Assembly: GCA_025055675.1 (NCBI GenBank)
Contig: JANWWT010000001.1
Span: 186,001 to 250,000 of the forward strand
DNA length: 64,000 nt
From: Pseudanabaenaceae cyanobacterium SKYG29
Lineage (GTDB): Bacteria; Cyanobacteriota; Cyanobacteriia; Pseudanabaenales; Pseudanabaenaceae
Direction of reading: 5' to 3'
Position 1 is the first letter of the stretch, and each line of letters opens with the position of its first letter. The notes below the pieces were generated by a model. That model did no database searches and was not told the origin of the DNA. It saw only the letters and a program-made list of their open reading frames with translations. Shown piece after piece: positions 48,134 through 57,768 of the stretch. The position numbers and the translations under genes are program-made.

Positions 48134-48937
48134 ATGATTAGCATGCGCAGGCTCTACGCTTACTGGGATTTACTGTGGACTCTGGTCAGCCGTGATTTGG
48201 CGGTGAAGTATCAGGGGGCAGTGTTAGGGAATTTGTGGTCTCTGCTGAACCATTTATCTCAACTACTTATTTTTACGTATGTGTTTTCGGTAGTGCTGCA
48301 AGTCAAGTTGAATTTGCCGACATTGCCAGAAAATCGATTCACCTTTGGTTTGTGGTTATTTGCGGGTTTAGTGCCCTGGACGGCATTTACGACGGGCATA
48401 GTGCAAGCAGCGGGTTCTGTAGTCAATCAGCCTAACTTAGTCAAAAAAGTGGTATTCCCCTTAATGTTGCTCCCCCTGGTACCAGTCTTAGCAGCCTTCT
48501 TGGAAAGTCTGTTAGGGTTAGCGCTTCTCTGGGTGGCGACGATCTTCACTACGTCAGTGGTGCATGGTGCTCTGCTTTTACTGCCTTTTGTGTGGCTAAC
48601 CCAGCTGGCGTTAACCGTCGGGATTGCTTATTTCGTCGCTGGTTTGACTGTGTTTTTACGAGATATTCCCCAAACGGTGTCGGTAGTGTTGAACTTGTGG
48701 TTTTACTTGACTCCCATCGTTTACCCCGTTGCTAAGGTACCAGTAGAATTTCAGCAGTGGATTTTGTGGCTAAATCCTCTAGCAACGATCGTGGAGGTCT
48801 ACCGTGACATTATCTTGGTAGGAAAGGTACTACATGGAGGAGAATGGCTAGTGGCGACTTTATTGTCTGTGACAGCCCTGTATGGAGGAGTGCGGTTATA
48901 CCGCCATTTGCGTCCTGCTTTTGCTGATGTTCTCTAG
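48134..48937 (+). CDS. ABC-2 type transporter permease (polysaccharide export type)
   Basis: 267 residues with six predicted membrane helices. The N-terminal MRRLYAYWDLLWTLVSRDLAVKYQGAVLGNLWSLLNHL is the usual start of Wzm/TagG-type permeases (RDLKxRYxxSxLGxLWxxLxPL). Later segments include FGLWLFAGLVPWTAFTTGI, PVYPVAKVP-like TPIVYPVAKVP and LNPLATIVEVYRD. It would export O-antigen-, teichoic- or polysaccharide-type lipid-linked chains with an ATPase partner. No ATPase gene is next to it, which is unusual; bolA follows after 15 bp. Confidence 0.85.
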   Translation: MISMRRLYAYWDLLWTLVSRDLAVKYQGAVLGNLWSLLNHLSQLLIFTYVFSVVLQVKLNLPTLPENRFTFGLWLFAGLVPWTAFTTGIVQAAGSVVNQPNLVKKVVFPLMLLPLVPVLAAFLESLLGLALLWVATIFTTSVVHGALLLLPFVWLTQLALTVGIAYFVAGLTVFLRDIPQTVSVVLNLWFYLTPIVYPVAKVPVEFQQWILWLNPLATIVEVYRDIILVGKVLHGGEWLVATLLSVTALYGGVRLYRHLRPAFADVL

Positions 48938-48952
48938 GGGGAGGGCGAAAGT

Positions 48953-49243
48953 ATGCATAACTGGGAACAGATACTGCAACAAAAGCTAGAAGCTACCTAC
49001 ATTCATATACAAGATCAAAGTCAGCAACACCGTCATCATCCAGAAGGGGGTAGTGGGCACTATGCAGTAACGATCGTTTCTCCTCTCTTTCGTGGCAAAA
49101 CCCTCCTACAAAAACATCGTTTAGTGTATGAATCCCTGGGATCAGAGTTGGGGACAGTAATTCATGCCCTCGCTATTCGTGCCTACACTCCAGAGGAGTG
49201 GGAAAACAGGGAGAAAACCGATCGGGTAGGGAATATGTCTTAA
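48953..49243 (+). CDS. BolA family protein
   Basis: 96 residues. WEQILQQKLEATYIHIQDQSQQHRHHPEGGSGHYAVTIVSPLFRGKTLLQKHRLVYESLGSEL is the BolA/IbaG fold with the His-rich loop and the final conserved His in VIHALAIRAYTPEEW. BolA proteins work with monothiol glutaredoxins in Fe-S cluster handling. ATG 48953 has GGGGGAGGGCG upstream. It is close behind the ABC permease gene on the same strand, but a functional link is not expected. Confidence 0.9.
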   Translation: MHNWEQILQQKLEATYIHIQDQSQQHRHHPEGGSGHYAVTIVSPLFRGKTLLQKHRLVYESLGSELGTVIHALAIRAYTPEEWENREKTDRVGNMS

Positions 49244-49479
49244 CTCGTCTTAGACCAGAACTCAAATTAGTCCAGGTTAGCATCGCCTTTACAGAGAGTC
49301 GTTTCATGTATTTGCAAACGTTACTCTTGGGCTGTCCAATAATTAGACCCAGTTACAAGTGCCTCACAGGGGGGTACCCAGATTTACATGGACATTACTT
49401 CTGGTAACTTTGCCCCTACTTTCTCTTTACCTATTAGCAGAGAAGGTAGTCAAGATTCGCCAAGGTTGCAAAAAGCAAA
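49244..49479. other. Intergenic region, no gene recognised
   Basis: Between bolA and the transposase remnant. No frame has coding character, and no clear promoter, terminator or RNA structure is seen. Confidence 0.4.
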
Positions 49480-49800
49480 AAGAGTAAATATTATTCTTAC
49501 TTTTATGATTACTTGTTTTGAGAGTTTCAGGTAATCTGAATTTGCAAATAACCCCATAGTTAACTCCGCCATTTCCTTACTCTTTGATACTACCTTGCTC
49601 TTCCGTCCGAACCTCCCAAACCAATGATGGTTATCCTCTTTGTCTCCACTTTTGTGTGGACAGGATGAGCTTCAGGGTGTTTTTCCACTTCTGGTGAGCA
49701 TGTCACTTCCCATCGAGATAGTCGCTTCATCATTCTCTTGAGAGGTTGACTATCACAACCTCCCACTTCCCCGTCAACGGGTCTCCCATTATCACGGTCA
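49480..49800 (-). mobile_element. Decayed transposase remnant
   Basis: The minus strand, over two frames and with stops, gives fragments such as HHWFGRFGRKSKVVSKSKEMAELTMGLF and, one frame over, LKRMMKRLSRWEVTC. The first resembles the end of IS1-like transposases (the ...ARFRRRTKVVSKSKEMV... block). No terminal repeats or target duplications were found, so the element is old and broken. Confidence 0.4.
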
Positions 49801-49915
49801 TAAATTTGAGGCTACAAGGGCTAGAGTATAGTAACAGCACGACAAGGGTGAGATAAATGAGCTTTGAGATAAGTTAAGATTTTGGTGCTTTTTCAAGTAT
49901 CAGTTGACTTTTGTA

Positions 49916-49988
49916 CGCGCCCTGGAGGACTCGAACCCCCGACATCCGGTTTTGGAGACCGACGTTCTACCAACTGAACTAAGGACGC
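49916..49988 (-). tRNA. tRNA-Trp (anticodon CCA)
   Basis: Cloverleaf: acceptor GCGTCCT/AGGGCGC, anticodon stem TCGGT/ACCGG with loop CTCCAAA (anticodon CCA), T-arm GGGGG-TTCGAGT-CC with a weak outer pair, discriminator G. It lies 16 bp downstream of rplS, same strand. Confidence 0.93.
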
Positions 49989-50004
49989 TCATACCTTTAT
50001 CTTA

Positions 50005-50394
50005 TCACTGCTTGGTACCTTTGCCACTACTTTCTATGGGACGATCGAAGCGCTGCTTGATTCTGGTTGCTTTACCCACTCGTTTGCGCAGATAGAATAA
50101 CTTAGCCCGTCTTACCTTACCTCGCTTGAGAACATTGATATAAGCCACCTTAGGGGAATGGAGTAAAAATACCCGCTCAACTCCTATACCCTGGAATACT
50201 TTTCTGACGGTAATTGTGGCATTGACCCCTGAATGCCGCTTAGCAATCACCACTCCCTCATAGGGCTGGACCCTTTCCTTTCCCCCTTCAATAATTTTTA
50301 CCCCTACCTTCACTGTATCCCCCACATATATCTGGGGTACATCTGACTTGAGATATTTTGCTTCTATCTGCCTGATAATTGTGGCGGCATCCAT
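50005..50394 (-). CDS. rplS: 50S ribosomal protein L19
   Basis: An open frame starts at 50415, but ATG 50394 ([30 protein letters not shown]) is the usual start, giving 129 residues. The L19 signature is clear: [82 protein letters not shown]. It lies at the 30S-50S interface. Neighbours are tRNA-Trp downstream and a lipoyl-like secreted protein gene upstream. Confidence 0.96.
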   Translation of the reverse strand: MDAATIIRQIEAKYLKSDVPQIYVGDTVKVGVKIIEGGKERVQPYEGVVIAKRHSGVNATITVRKVFQGIGVERVFLLHSPKVAYINVLKRGKVRRAKLFYLRKRVGKATRIKQRFDRPIESSGKGTKQ

Positions 50395-50418
50395 AACCGT
50401 GAAAATAAGCGACAATCC

Positions 50419-51045
50419 TTAATTGTAGGAAACCAGAGAACCACTGTCAACCACCTTTACTTTGAAACTGTGGTCTAGGAGTGCCAGTATTTTGTTGGGT
50501 TCAGCCAATTCTATAATCACATAGTCAGCCGCTGTACCCACTACTGTCCCCTGCATTTCCTGGCTTTGAGACAAAATGAGTACAGTTTGACCAACTTTTA
50601 CCTCAGCGGGGTTGAGGAAAGCAATCACTTGCAGGTCATTTATATTTCCAATTTCTACTACGGAGTTGAGACGGAGAATTTGTCCCCCGATCGGTGCTCG
50701 AACTTTTGTTTGCGGTAACTGGGGACTAATCTGTTCCCACCGATGTGGTGCTGCCTGTAGTTCTGCCATTAGCTGCTGGTACTTCTCCCTCAAAAAAATT
50801 ACTTGCCCCGCTTCTACCTGATCCCCTACTCGCACTAGGGTACGACTAATATCAGTAGGGGGGACGAGAGTAACGGTTTTGCCGCTACTGCGAATTTCCC
50901 CTGGAGCACTGACGTTCTTGGTACTTTTGCGAATGATAGGAATGTTGTTGGAGTTAGCAGGCGAGGGCTGTTCAATAGAGAGAGCAAGGCTACCCAGTCC
51001 TACCAGTCCCAACACGATCGATGTCTGCCAGCTTAGTTTGACCAT
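50419..51045 (-). CDS. Exported HlyD/biotin-lipoyl-like protein of unknown function
   Basis: The start is set at ATG 51045 (MVKLSWQTSIVLGLVGLGSLALS), 1 bp after the lipA stop, giving 208 residues; the longer open frame would overlap lipA. An N-terminal hydrophobic helix (about 6-25) is a signal or membrane anchor. VSAPGEIRSSGKTVTLVPPTDISRTLVRVGDQVEAGQVIFL and TKVRAPIGGQILRLNSVVEIGNINDLQVIAFLNPAEVKVGQTV form the two lipoyl-like halves and beta-barrel of a membrane-fusion-type protein, with only a short linker between them. It is much shorter than HlyD. It may be a periplasmic adaptor or a cell-wall-associated protein. Confidence 0.65.
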   Translation of the reverse strand: MVKLSWQTSIVLGLVGLGSLALSIEQPSPANSNNIPIIRKSTKNVSAPGEIRSSGKTVTLVPPTDISRTLVRVGDQVEAGQVIFLREKYQQLMAELQAAPHRWEQISPQLPQTKVRAPIGGQILRLNSVVEIGNINDLQVIAFLNPAEVKVGQTVLILSQSQEMQGTVVGTAADYVIIELAEPNKILALLDHSFKVKVVDSGSLVSYN

Positions 51046-51046
51046 A

Positions 51047-51919
51047 CTAACGGGGGTGTGTAGACATAAGATGTTGCACTTCAGCGGCATGATAGGAACT
51101 GCGGGTCAGGGGGGAAGCCACCACTTGTAGAAACCCCAGCGACTCCCCGATTGCACGCCACCGATCGAACCGAGACGGCGGGATAAATTCCACTACCGCT
51201 AGATGTTTAGGGGAAGGTTGGAGATACTGCCCGATCGTGAGAATATCACAACTTACACTTCTAAGATCAGCCATAACCGCTATAATTTCTGATTCGGTTT
51301 CACCTAAACCCACCATAAGCCCAGACTTAGTATAGAGTTTGGGTGCCATTTCCCGTGCAGTTTTAAGCAAATTTAAGGATCGCTGGTAGTTCCCCTGTGG
51401 GCGCACTTTACGATACAAACGCGGTACTGTTTCTGTGTTATGATTAAGAACCTCGGGCTGGGCAGCAACAACAGCTCCTAGGGCATCCATATTGCCACAG
51501 AAGTCTGGGATCAAGACTTCAATAGTGGTTTGAGGCATCCTCTGGCGAATAGCTTGGATACATTTGACAAACTGACTAGCTCCACCGTCGGGCAGGTCAT
51601 CCCGATTGACGGAAGTAATCACCACATGGCGCAAATTGAGACGGTAAACTGCCTCAGCTAGACGATCGGGCTCTGTGGGGTCAAGTCCTCTGGGAGTCTT
51701 ATCAAATTCAATGTCGCAGTAGGGGCAAGCGCGGGTACAGGCAGGACCCATGATCAAAAAAGTAGCAGTGCCAGCGTGGAAGCACTCCCCGATGTTGGGG
51801 CAAGAAGCCTCTTCGCAGACTGTATTGAGGTGCAAATCCCGCAGAATCTCTTTGACTGCTCCTACTCGCTCTCGTTGGGGAGCTTTTACCCGTAACCAGT
51901 CTGGCTTAACAGTGGACAT
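51047..51919 (-). CDS. lipA: Lipoyl synthase
   Basis: 290 residues. A radical-SAM enzyme that inserts two sulfurs into octanoyl groups on lipoyl-dependent enzymes. Both Fe-S sites are visible: the auxiliary cluster cysteines in [12 protein letters not shown] and the radical-SAM C-x3-C-x2-C in [51 protein letters not shown] and [10 protein letters not shown] are family blocks, and the C-terminal R-S-SYHA region ([11 protein letters not shown]) supplies the last cluster ligand Ser. Normal length. Confidence 0.96.
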   Translation of the reverse strand: MSTVKPDWLRVKAPQRERVGAVKEILRDLHLNTVCEEASCPNIGECFHAGTATFLIMGPACTRACPYCDIEFDKTPRGLDPTEPDRLAEAVYRLNLRHVVITSVNRDDLPDGGASQFVKCIQAIRQRMPQTTIEVLIPDFCGNMDALGAVVAAQPEVLNHNTETVPRLYRKVRPQGNYQRSLNLLKTAREMAPKLYTKSGLMVGLGETESEIIAVMADLRSVSCDILTIGQYLQPSPKHLAVVEFIPPSRFDRWRAIGESLGFLQVVASPLTRSSYHAAEVQHLMSTHPR

Positions 51920-51965
51920 TTAGGTAAATTAACTTAATTATTTACAAATTTTAACCCAAACATCT

Positions 51966-54398
51966 CTAGCCTGCCAAGATTTGCAAGAGCCAGTAGGAGG
52001 GCATGTAGCTGAGGAGGGCATCGATCGCTTTCGCCATGGGTACTTCCAGGTCTCGGTTCTGCACTGCCACAATCAATTCATAGCACAGGTCAAACCGCAC
52101 GCGGTCTTGGCGGTCCATAACAATAAATTTACCCTGGTTACTTTGGTTGAGCTTAGTAATTTCTGCCCGTCCTACCTTAGCTGTCTGTCTGATTTGGGGT
52201 TCCCGCACATCACGGATTAGGATAAATTGAGTATTGGGAAATTCAGGTAACAATTGGTTCCAGTTCTTGATGCGGTTGGTGAAATTACTGACATTGCCAT
52301 AGAGAAAACCAATGGCATATGCTTTCTGCTCCCACTGCAGCAAAATATTTTCAGGCAGACTTTTCTTGCGGATAGGTAGAACGGAAATAGTAAAACCAGA
52401 TTGCTCCTGGAAAGTTTCAGCGATCGTGCGTAGTCTACCAATATCATTTGCCTCAGTAATAATAGCATGGGGATTGTAGTTTGCTTCTAATTTTTGCTCT
52501 AAATCCTGCAGAAATTCCTTGATTTCTATTTCTATATCTTTGGTTGCTGCTACAGGTGGAGGGGAAATAATGATGTTTTCTGTATCTCCTTCATCTACTG
52601 CTGTACGGACCTGGGGTGTAAATATCTTATCCAGCGGCTCTTCTTCATCATCAGGTATCACTAGGGGCAAATTTGCTTGCATCTCTCTGACAGTATTTTC
52701 TAGGTTCGTCAGTCGTTCTTCAATTTCTGCTAACTTACTAGATGGTTCTGTATCAATCCCCTGGGTAAAAGTAACCTCTAGGGGGGGTAAAGGTAATTGG
52801 TGAACTTTGTGTTGAAAATACTGAGAAGCCCGTTTTAACACCGATCGGATGGACTTTTGGCTGAGGATTTCTGCGCGCTCCCCAGGTGTAAATAGTTCTT
52901 CTAGGTTAATGCCCGTTCCCTGATTGCGCAGTTGTAAAATTGCCCACATTTGTTCATCCGAGGGACGATTGAGTATCACTGTATCGGTAATTCTCTCCGT
53001 AACTGAAGGGTCAAACTTGTGTTGGAAGGACTGCCAGCGATCGGGGAATAAATTGAGAATCACTAAACAGTTAGGCACCTGGGTGAGAAATTCCTTAATG
53101 ACATGCCCAAAAGAGAGGAGTAAAGCTTGATGATGACTGAGCCACAAACCTTCTAACTGGTCAAAGACAAAAATGAGGGGTTCATCTAATATGGACAAAC
53201 GTCCAATCACCTGGAGAGCCTGAGTAGCAAAACTTTCTTGACTGAGTTCCTCTTCCCAATTAGGTAAGTCCACATCTGTTAATTCCTCCGGCAACATCAC
53301 TTGTCCCGACAACCAACGTCTAACTACCTCCCGTTTTTGTACGTCCCGATAGCGACAGAATTTGACAATACCGCGCAAAATACTTAAACCAAATCCCCCT
53401 GCTCCATAGGTCTCACTCCACCAATTTAGGGTTTTGGTCTCGATGTATTGCCAAGTTCTAGCATTTTGCACTGTATCCCGCGAAATTTTGCTATACATAC
53501 TGAGGGGGTCATGGAGTAGTTCTTGTAGAATAGACTGTCCTACTTTGGTCTGCTTATTCTTTTCTGAAGCTGCCACAATGTGAATGAAAGCATTTGCCAA
53601 CAGATATTCTATCTGGGTATAGTTGGTGTCCAAAACTTTGCGAAACAGCGATTCCAATGTACAGCAGTAAATGTGATAAAAAATTGTCTCGTGGTTGTTG
53701 GGCTGGGGAATAAACAATAGACGATTTGTTTTAATGTAGGTCTGGGCAAGGCGCATCATCAAGTGGGTTTTACCCGAACCCGCTTCCCCAACAACAACTA
53801 CCCCCCGACTCTGTTGGTTACTATCCGACCGCACTGCCTGCAATAGATTAGCCAACTGCTGGAATTCAGTAGCATAAACTGCACTGAGGTCAGCGTGTTG
53901 TTGGAAGGGATTATCGACCCTGGTGCTACTAAAAGGATTGATCGCAATCATAGACAACAAATGGGTGTAAAGTTGATAGGTGAATAGGGCATCATACTTA
54001 GCAGTGTGGGCTAGTTGGGGATTAAAATAACGACCGTTGACTTTGAGGTTGAGATGCTTGCTCAAATACTCTAGCGAAAAATCCGGCAGATAGGGTAATA
54101 AATTTTTGGCTTTGGCACGGGTACAAGCAGTTTGGTGAGGAGGATAGGGCAATTGCCAAAATTGAAAACTCCGCCGTAAAACTTGCAAATCGTGCTCAGC
54201 GGAGTGAAACACTAACAGCTGATTCCTAATGATGGCGCTGACTTCCTGTAAAATTTGCCCTAGCCCATTGGGGCTACCCACTTGTTTGTTGTAAATGACT
54301 TCCCCCCGATCGTTGACAATGGCAATATCAGTGAGATGGGGATGCCCTTCGGTATCAATTACGAGGAAACTACTCTCCATTTGTGTAACTAATGTCAC
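51966..54398 (-). CDS. DEDDh exonuclease fused to a P-loop ATPase
   Basis: 810 residues. Residues about 10-175 are a DnaQ-like 3'-5' exonuclease: FLVIDTEGHPHLTDIAIV (Exo I, D and E), HSAEHDLQVLRRSF (Exo II) and AHTAKYDALFTYQLY (Exo III, H-x4-D), with all acidic residues present. Residues about 190-470 are an ATPase with Walker A VVGEAGSGKTHLMMRL and Walker B PLIFVFDQLEGLW, of the ExeA/STAND-like kind. A helical region (about 490-600), an acidic linker and a C-terminal alpha/beta domain (about 630-780, with KIKNWNQLLPEFPNTQFILIRDVRE) follow. It could be a DNA repair or defence enzyme in which the ATPase gates the nuclease. I do not recognise a named family for the full combination. Confidence 0.7.
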   Translation of the reverse strand: MTLVTQMESSFLVIDTEGHPHLTDIAIVNDRGEVIYNKQVGSPNGLGQILQEVSAIIRNQLLVFHSAEHDLQVLRRSFQFWQLPYPPHQTACTRAKAKNLLPYLPDFSLEYLSKHLNLKVNGRYFNPQLAHTAKYDALFTYQLYTHLLSMIAINPFSSTRVDNPFQQHADLSAVYATEFQQLANLLQAVRSDSNQQSRGVVVVGEAGSGKTHLMMRLAQTYIKTNRLLFIPQPNNHETIFYHIYCCTLESLFRKVLDTNYTQIEYLLANAFIHIVAASEKNKQTKVGQSILQELLHDPLSMYSKISRDTVQNARTWQYIETKTLNWWSETYGAGGFGLSILRGIVKFCRYRDVQKREVVRRWLSGQVMLPEELTDVDLPNWEEELSQESFATQALQVIGRLSILDEPLIFVFDQLEGLWLSHHQALLLSFGHVIKEFLTQVPNCLVILNLFPDRWQSFQHKFDPSVTERITDTVILNRPSDEQMWAILQLRNQGTGINLEELFTPGERAEILSQKSIRSVLKRASQYFQHKVHQLPLPPLEVTFTQGIDTEPSSKLAEIEERLTNLENTVREMQANLPLVIPDDEEEPLDKIFTPQVRTAVDEGDTENIIISPPPVAATKDIEIEIKEFLQDLEQKLEANYNPHAIITEANDIGRLRTIAETFQEQSGFTISVLPIRKKSLPENILLQWEQKAYAIGFLYGNVSNFTNRIKNWNQLLPEFPNTQFILIRDVREPQIRQTAKVGRAEITKLNQSNQGKFIVMDRQDRVRFDLCYELIVAVQNRDLEVPMAKAIDALLSYMPSYWLLQILAG

Positions 54399-54460
54399 TT
54401 GGTGCTAACGGCAACCTGTGGCTTATAATATAGGGACTGTGGCGAATTCAAGGCAAGGGT

Positions 54461-55918
54461 GTGCGCGAAAAGTACGAAGCGGTAATCGGTCTGGAAATTC
54501 ACTGCCAACTGACAACGGCGACGAAAATCTTTTGTAACTGCCCCAATACTTTCGGTGCCCACCCCAACCAAAATGTCTGTCCCGTGTGCTTGGGCATGCC
54601 GGGAGTGCTACCTGTCCTCAATGGCAAAGCCCTGGAATATGCGATCAAGGCAGCTCTAGCCCTCAACTGCACGATCGCTCCCTTTAGCAAGTTCGACCGC
54701 AAACAGTATTTCTATCCCGACCTACCGAAAAACTACCAAATTTCCCAGTATGACCTGCCCCTAGCTACTAATGGCTGGCTGACCATCTACACGGAGGAAG
54801 GGGGGGAAAAGCGTATCGGTATTACCAGGTTGCACATGGAAGAGGATGCTGGGAAGTTAGTTCATGCTGGCTCAGACCGCCTGGCAGGCTCTAGTTACTC
54901 CCTGGTGGATTATAACCGCGCTGGTGTGCCGCTCTGTGAAATCGTCTCTGAACCGGATATGCGATCGGGGGCGGAAGCGGCTGCCTATGCCCAGGAACTG
55001 CGGCGAATTTTGCGCTACTTGGGAGTTTGTGATGGCAACATGCAGGAAGGGTCCCTGCGCTGTGATGTCAATGTCTCTGTGCGTCCCAAGGGCAGTACCA
55101 AATTGGGGACAAAGGTGGAAATTAAAAATATGAATTCCTTTAATGCCATCCAAAGAGCAATTGACTATGAAATCGACCGCCAAGTGGCAGCGATCGAGGC
55201 AGGAGAGAGAATTGTGCAGGAAACACGCCTGTGGGAGGAAAACAGCCAACGCACTATCACCATGCGCGTCAAGGAGGGGTCAAGTGACTACCGTTATTTC
55301 CCCGAACCGGACCTACCCCCCATTGTTGTGACCGCTGACCAAATTGCGGAATACCGCGCTTCTCTCCCTGAACTGCCCCGCCAAAAACGCCAACGCTACC
55401 AACTAGAGTACGGCCTCAGTGCCTACGAAGCCAACTTAATTGCTGACGATCGGGCGGTGGCGGAATTTTTTGAAGCAGTAGTGGCCACGGGAGCGGAACC
55501 CAAACCAGCTTTTAACTGGATTATGGGGGACATCACCGCCTACCTCAATGAAAACAAGCGCAAGATCACTGATATTCCCCTCACCCCCGCTGCCCTCGGG
55601 GAGATGATCCAACTGATTGCCGACCAGACGATTAGCACTAAGATTGCCAAGGACCTCTTGCCTGAACTTCTGAGTCAGCCACTGCAGGGAACAGTGAAGG
55701 ATTTGGTAGCAGCTAAGGGACTAAAGGTAATGACAGGGGCAGAATTAGAAGCGATCGTGACGGAGGTGATCAACAGTCATCCCAAGGAGGTAGAGCAATA
55801 TCGGGCGGGTAAAACGAAATTACTGGGTTTCTTTGTGGGTCAGGTGATGAAGCGCACCCAGGGCAAGGCAGAACCCCAAACCACCAATGACCTCATCAAA
55901 GCTAAGTTAGAAAACTAA
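54461..55918 (+). CDS. gatB: Aspartyl/glutamyl-tRNA(Asn/Gln) amidotransferase subunit B
   Basis: 485 residues from GTG 54461 (VREKYEAVIGLEIHCQLTTATKIFC). GatB binds misacylated tRNA and transamidates Glu-tRNA(Gln) in the GatCAB complex. The family blocks CPVCLGMPGVLPVLN, KYFYPDLPKNYQISQYD, RLHMEEDAGKLVHAG, DYNRAGVPLCEIVSEPD, MQEGSLRCDVNVSVRP and EIKNMNSF are intact. A C-terminal YqeY-like tail for tRNA recognition is present. It converges with proA and shares 4 bp at the stop. gatA and gatC are not in the window. Confidence 0.96.
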   Translation: MREKYEAVIGLEIHCQLTTATKIFCNCPNTFGAHPNQNVCPVCLGMPGVLPVLNGKALEYAIKAALALNCTIAPFSKFDRKQYFYPDLPKNYQISQYDLPLATNGWLTIYTEEGGEKRIGITRLHMEEDAGKLVHAGSDRLAGSSYSLVDYNRAGVPLCEIVSEPDMRSGAEAAAYAQELRRILRYLGVCDGNMQEGSLRCDVNVSVRPKGSTKLGTKVEIKNMNSFNAIQRAIDYEIDRQVAAIEAGERIVQETRLWEENSQRTITMRVKEGSSDYRYFPEPDLPPIVVTADQIAEYRASLPELPRQKRQRYQLEYGLSAYEANLIADDRAVAEFFEAVVATGAEPKPAFNWIMGDITAYLNENKRKITDIPLTPAALGEMIQLIADQTISTKIAKDLLPELLSQPLQGTVKDLVAAKGLKVMTGAELEAIVTEVINSHPKEVEQYRAGKTKLLGFFVGQVMKRTQGKAEPQTTNDLIKAKLEN

Positions 55919-57144
55919 TCCACAAACACTCGTTTAGTGAGGGTGAGAGCTTCCACATCGATCAATCCAGGGGAACGGGAGCCACCCCTTGCTTTAATAC
56001 TACTCATGCCCAAAGCTACAGAGAAGTAAGCGTTTTGGTGGGAGCGCTGGAAAGGAATGAAATGGTTGATATAGACAATGCCGCTGTTGACCTGACTGGC
56101 AAATACTTGGCTTTCTTTGAGGGAATCCGTCAAGATGCAATCACAGTGCCCGCTACTGTTTAAGTTAATCCAAGCGATCGCTTCTTCTAGTTCATCCACC
56201 ACCTTAATCGCCAGAGTATTGTCCAGATAGGCTTCATGCCACTTGGTTTCTTCCTTGATCAAATTGTCAAAGGGGTCACCCAAATTCCAGGTCGCCGCCC
56301 GTACAATTTCACAGCCCCGTAGAGCAATGCCCTTATGATGTAGCTGCAACAGGAACCTGAAAAAGTCTTGATTGCCCAACCACGATCGGTGTACTATCAC
56401 TTTTTCAATAGCACTGACGGGGTCTGGGCAACGCACCCGACTGTCTAGGATGATGCTTATGGCTTTATTGAGATTGCCAGTGGGGGCGATATAGAGATAG
56501 CAGTTCCCCATAGCGGCAGGCAGTACCGCCACGGTTGCCTGTTTCATAATCTGCTGGACATAACTAGGGCGACCATAGGGGATCACCAAGCGCAGATACT
56601 TATCCTGGGTGAGAAAATCTTTGAGCGCTGTTCCCTTGGGTACTTCCTGCAGTACAGCTGTCGGCAATTCGTACTTAGGCAAGACTTCCTGCAAAATACT
56701 CACCACTGCTTGCTGCGTCTGAGACACTTCACTGCCACCCCGCAGGAGGAGAGCATTGCCCACCTTCCAGCACATTCCCGCCGCCACAATACTCAATTCC
56801 GGAATCGCTTCATAGACCAAAGCCACTGTACCTACGGGAATACGGCGATAGCCGGAAGGACTCGATCGTTGGGAAATCGGACTGGGCAAATCCGCCAATT
56901 CGTAGAGGCAGTCGATCGCAGCTTGCAGCCGCTCGGGTGTGAGTTTCAGCCATCCCGTAATCAGCTCAGGGACCGACATTTCACGGCTGGCTTCTAAATC
57001 AAGAGTGTTAGCTTCCAGGATGTCAAGGCGATATTTTTTAAGGGCATCCGCTGCCGATCGGAGCAACTGGACATGGTTAGTAAACTTGGTGAATTCTTGC
57101 ACACTGTTATAGGCACTTGCCAGACAAGAAGCTAAGTCCACCAT
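55915..57144 (-). CDS. proA: Gamma-glutamyl phosphate reductase
   Basis: The start is set at ATG 57144 (MVDLASCLASAYNSVQEF), just after the upstream stop; this gives 409 residues. It reduces gamma-glutamyl phosphate to glutamate semialdehyde in proline synthesis. Landmarks are RIPVGTVALVYEAIPELSIVAAGMCWKVGNALLLRGGSE, LVIPYGRPSYVQQIM, a nucleophile-region block GNCYLYIAPTGNL (the catalytic Cys in GNCY) and NSSGHCDCILT, HFIPFQRSHQNA and GRSRSPGLIDVEALT-like ARGGSRSPGLIDVEALT. The N-terminus is usual for cyanobacterial ProA. It converges on gatB with a 4-bp overlap. Confidence 0.88.
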   Translation of the reverse strand: MVDLASCLASAYNSVQEFTKFTNHVQLLRSAADALKKYRLDILEANTLDLEASREMSVPELITGWLKLTPERLQAAIDCLYELADLPSPISQRSSPSGYRRIPVGTVALVYEAIPELSIVAAGMCWKVGNALLLRGGSEVSQTQQAVVSILQEVLPKYELPTAVLQEVPKGTALKDFLTQDKYLRLVIPYGRPSYVQQIMKQATVAVLPAAMGNCYLYIAPTGNLNKAISIILDSRVRCPDPVSAIEKVIVHRSWLGNQDFFRFLLQLHHKGIALRGCEIVRAATWNLGDPFDNLIKEETKWHEAYLDNTLAIKVVDELEEAIAWINLNSSGHCDCILTDSLKESQVFASQVNSGIVYINHFIPFQRSHQNAYFSVALGMSSIKARGGSRSPGLIDVEALTLTKRVFVD

Positions 57145-57145
57145 A

Positions 57146-57547
57146 TTACCAGCGCACCTGTGCCAGCATGTAGGTAAACAGAACAAATACCATGAGCATC
57201 ATCATCGCTACAACAATCGGGGTCAACTTGGGGGCGATAGGCAGGAGGAGGATAACAAACAACAACGCCATAGCCAAGGCAATCTTCCCCGCTGTGTAAA
57301 ATCTCAGCCCCCCTTTTCCCCCTTTAACCCGCTGCGCCCGCCAACATTTGCCATCCCAGTGCCAACAGCCTTGAAAGGGGTCAATGGCATCCAACTGCAC
57401 TAAACTATTGCCATCCTCTGCCACCGTAAAAATGGAAGCACACTTATCGCAACCGAGGGCATCAGTGAGCATGATGGGATTTAGTCTGCCTTTGCGGGGA
57501 CAAACACAGGGATAGGATTGTTGTAGGTCAATCTTCTGGGGAGGCAC
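57146..57547 (-). CDS. Cyanobacterial zinc-ribbon-like membrane protein of unknown function
   Basis: The conserved body is PPQKIDLQQSYPCVCPRKGRLNPIMLTDALGCDKCASIFTVAEDG, with C-x-C and C-x2-C pairs that may bind zinc. It then has DPFQGCWHWDGKCWRA and two membrane helices (about 95-133). An open frame runs to 57697, but that part crosses tRNA-Leu. No ATG lies between the tRNA and the conserved body; GTG 57547 is the only usual start and gives 133 residues, without a good ribosome site. It is just upstream of proA on the same strand. Confidence 0.6.
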   Translation of the reverse strand: MPPQKIDLQQSYPCVCPRKGRLNPIMLTDALGCDKCASIFTVAEDGNSLVQLDAIDPFQGCWHWDGKCWRAQRVKGGKGGLRFYTAGKIALAMALLFVILLLPIAPKLTPIVVAMMMLMVFVLFTYMLAQVRW

Positions 57548-57615
57548 AGCAGCATTAACTCTATCTTTGGTTATTCTAACACTGCTAAAATGGACTATAA
57601 TAAAAACTCTGTTAA

Positions 57616-57696
<81 letters not shown>

Positions 57697-57768
57697 TCCT
57701 AGGGGGGGAGGCAAATCCTAATACCCTTGATGCTACTATGAACCTAGCCTGATTCAGGGGAGCTAGCT

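Noticed and set aside
49198-49407. Plus-strand open frame overlapping bolA
   Set aside because: It begins inside bolA in another frame and has no domain or ribosome site.
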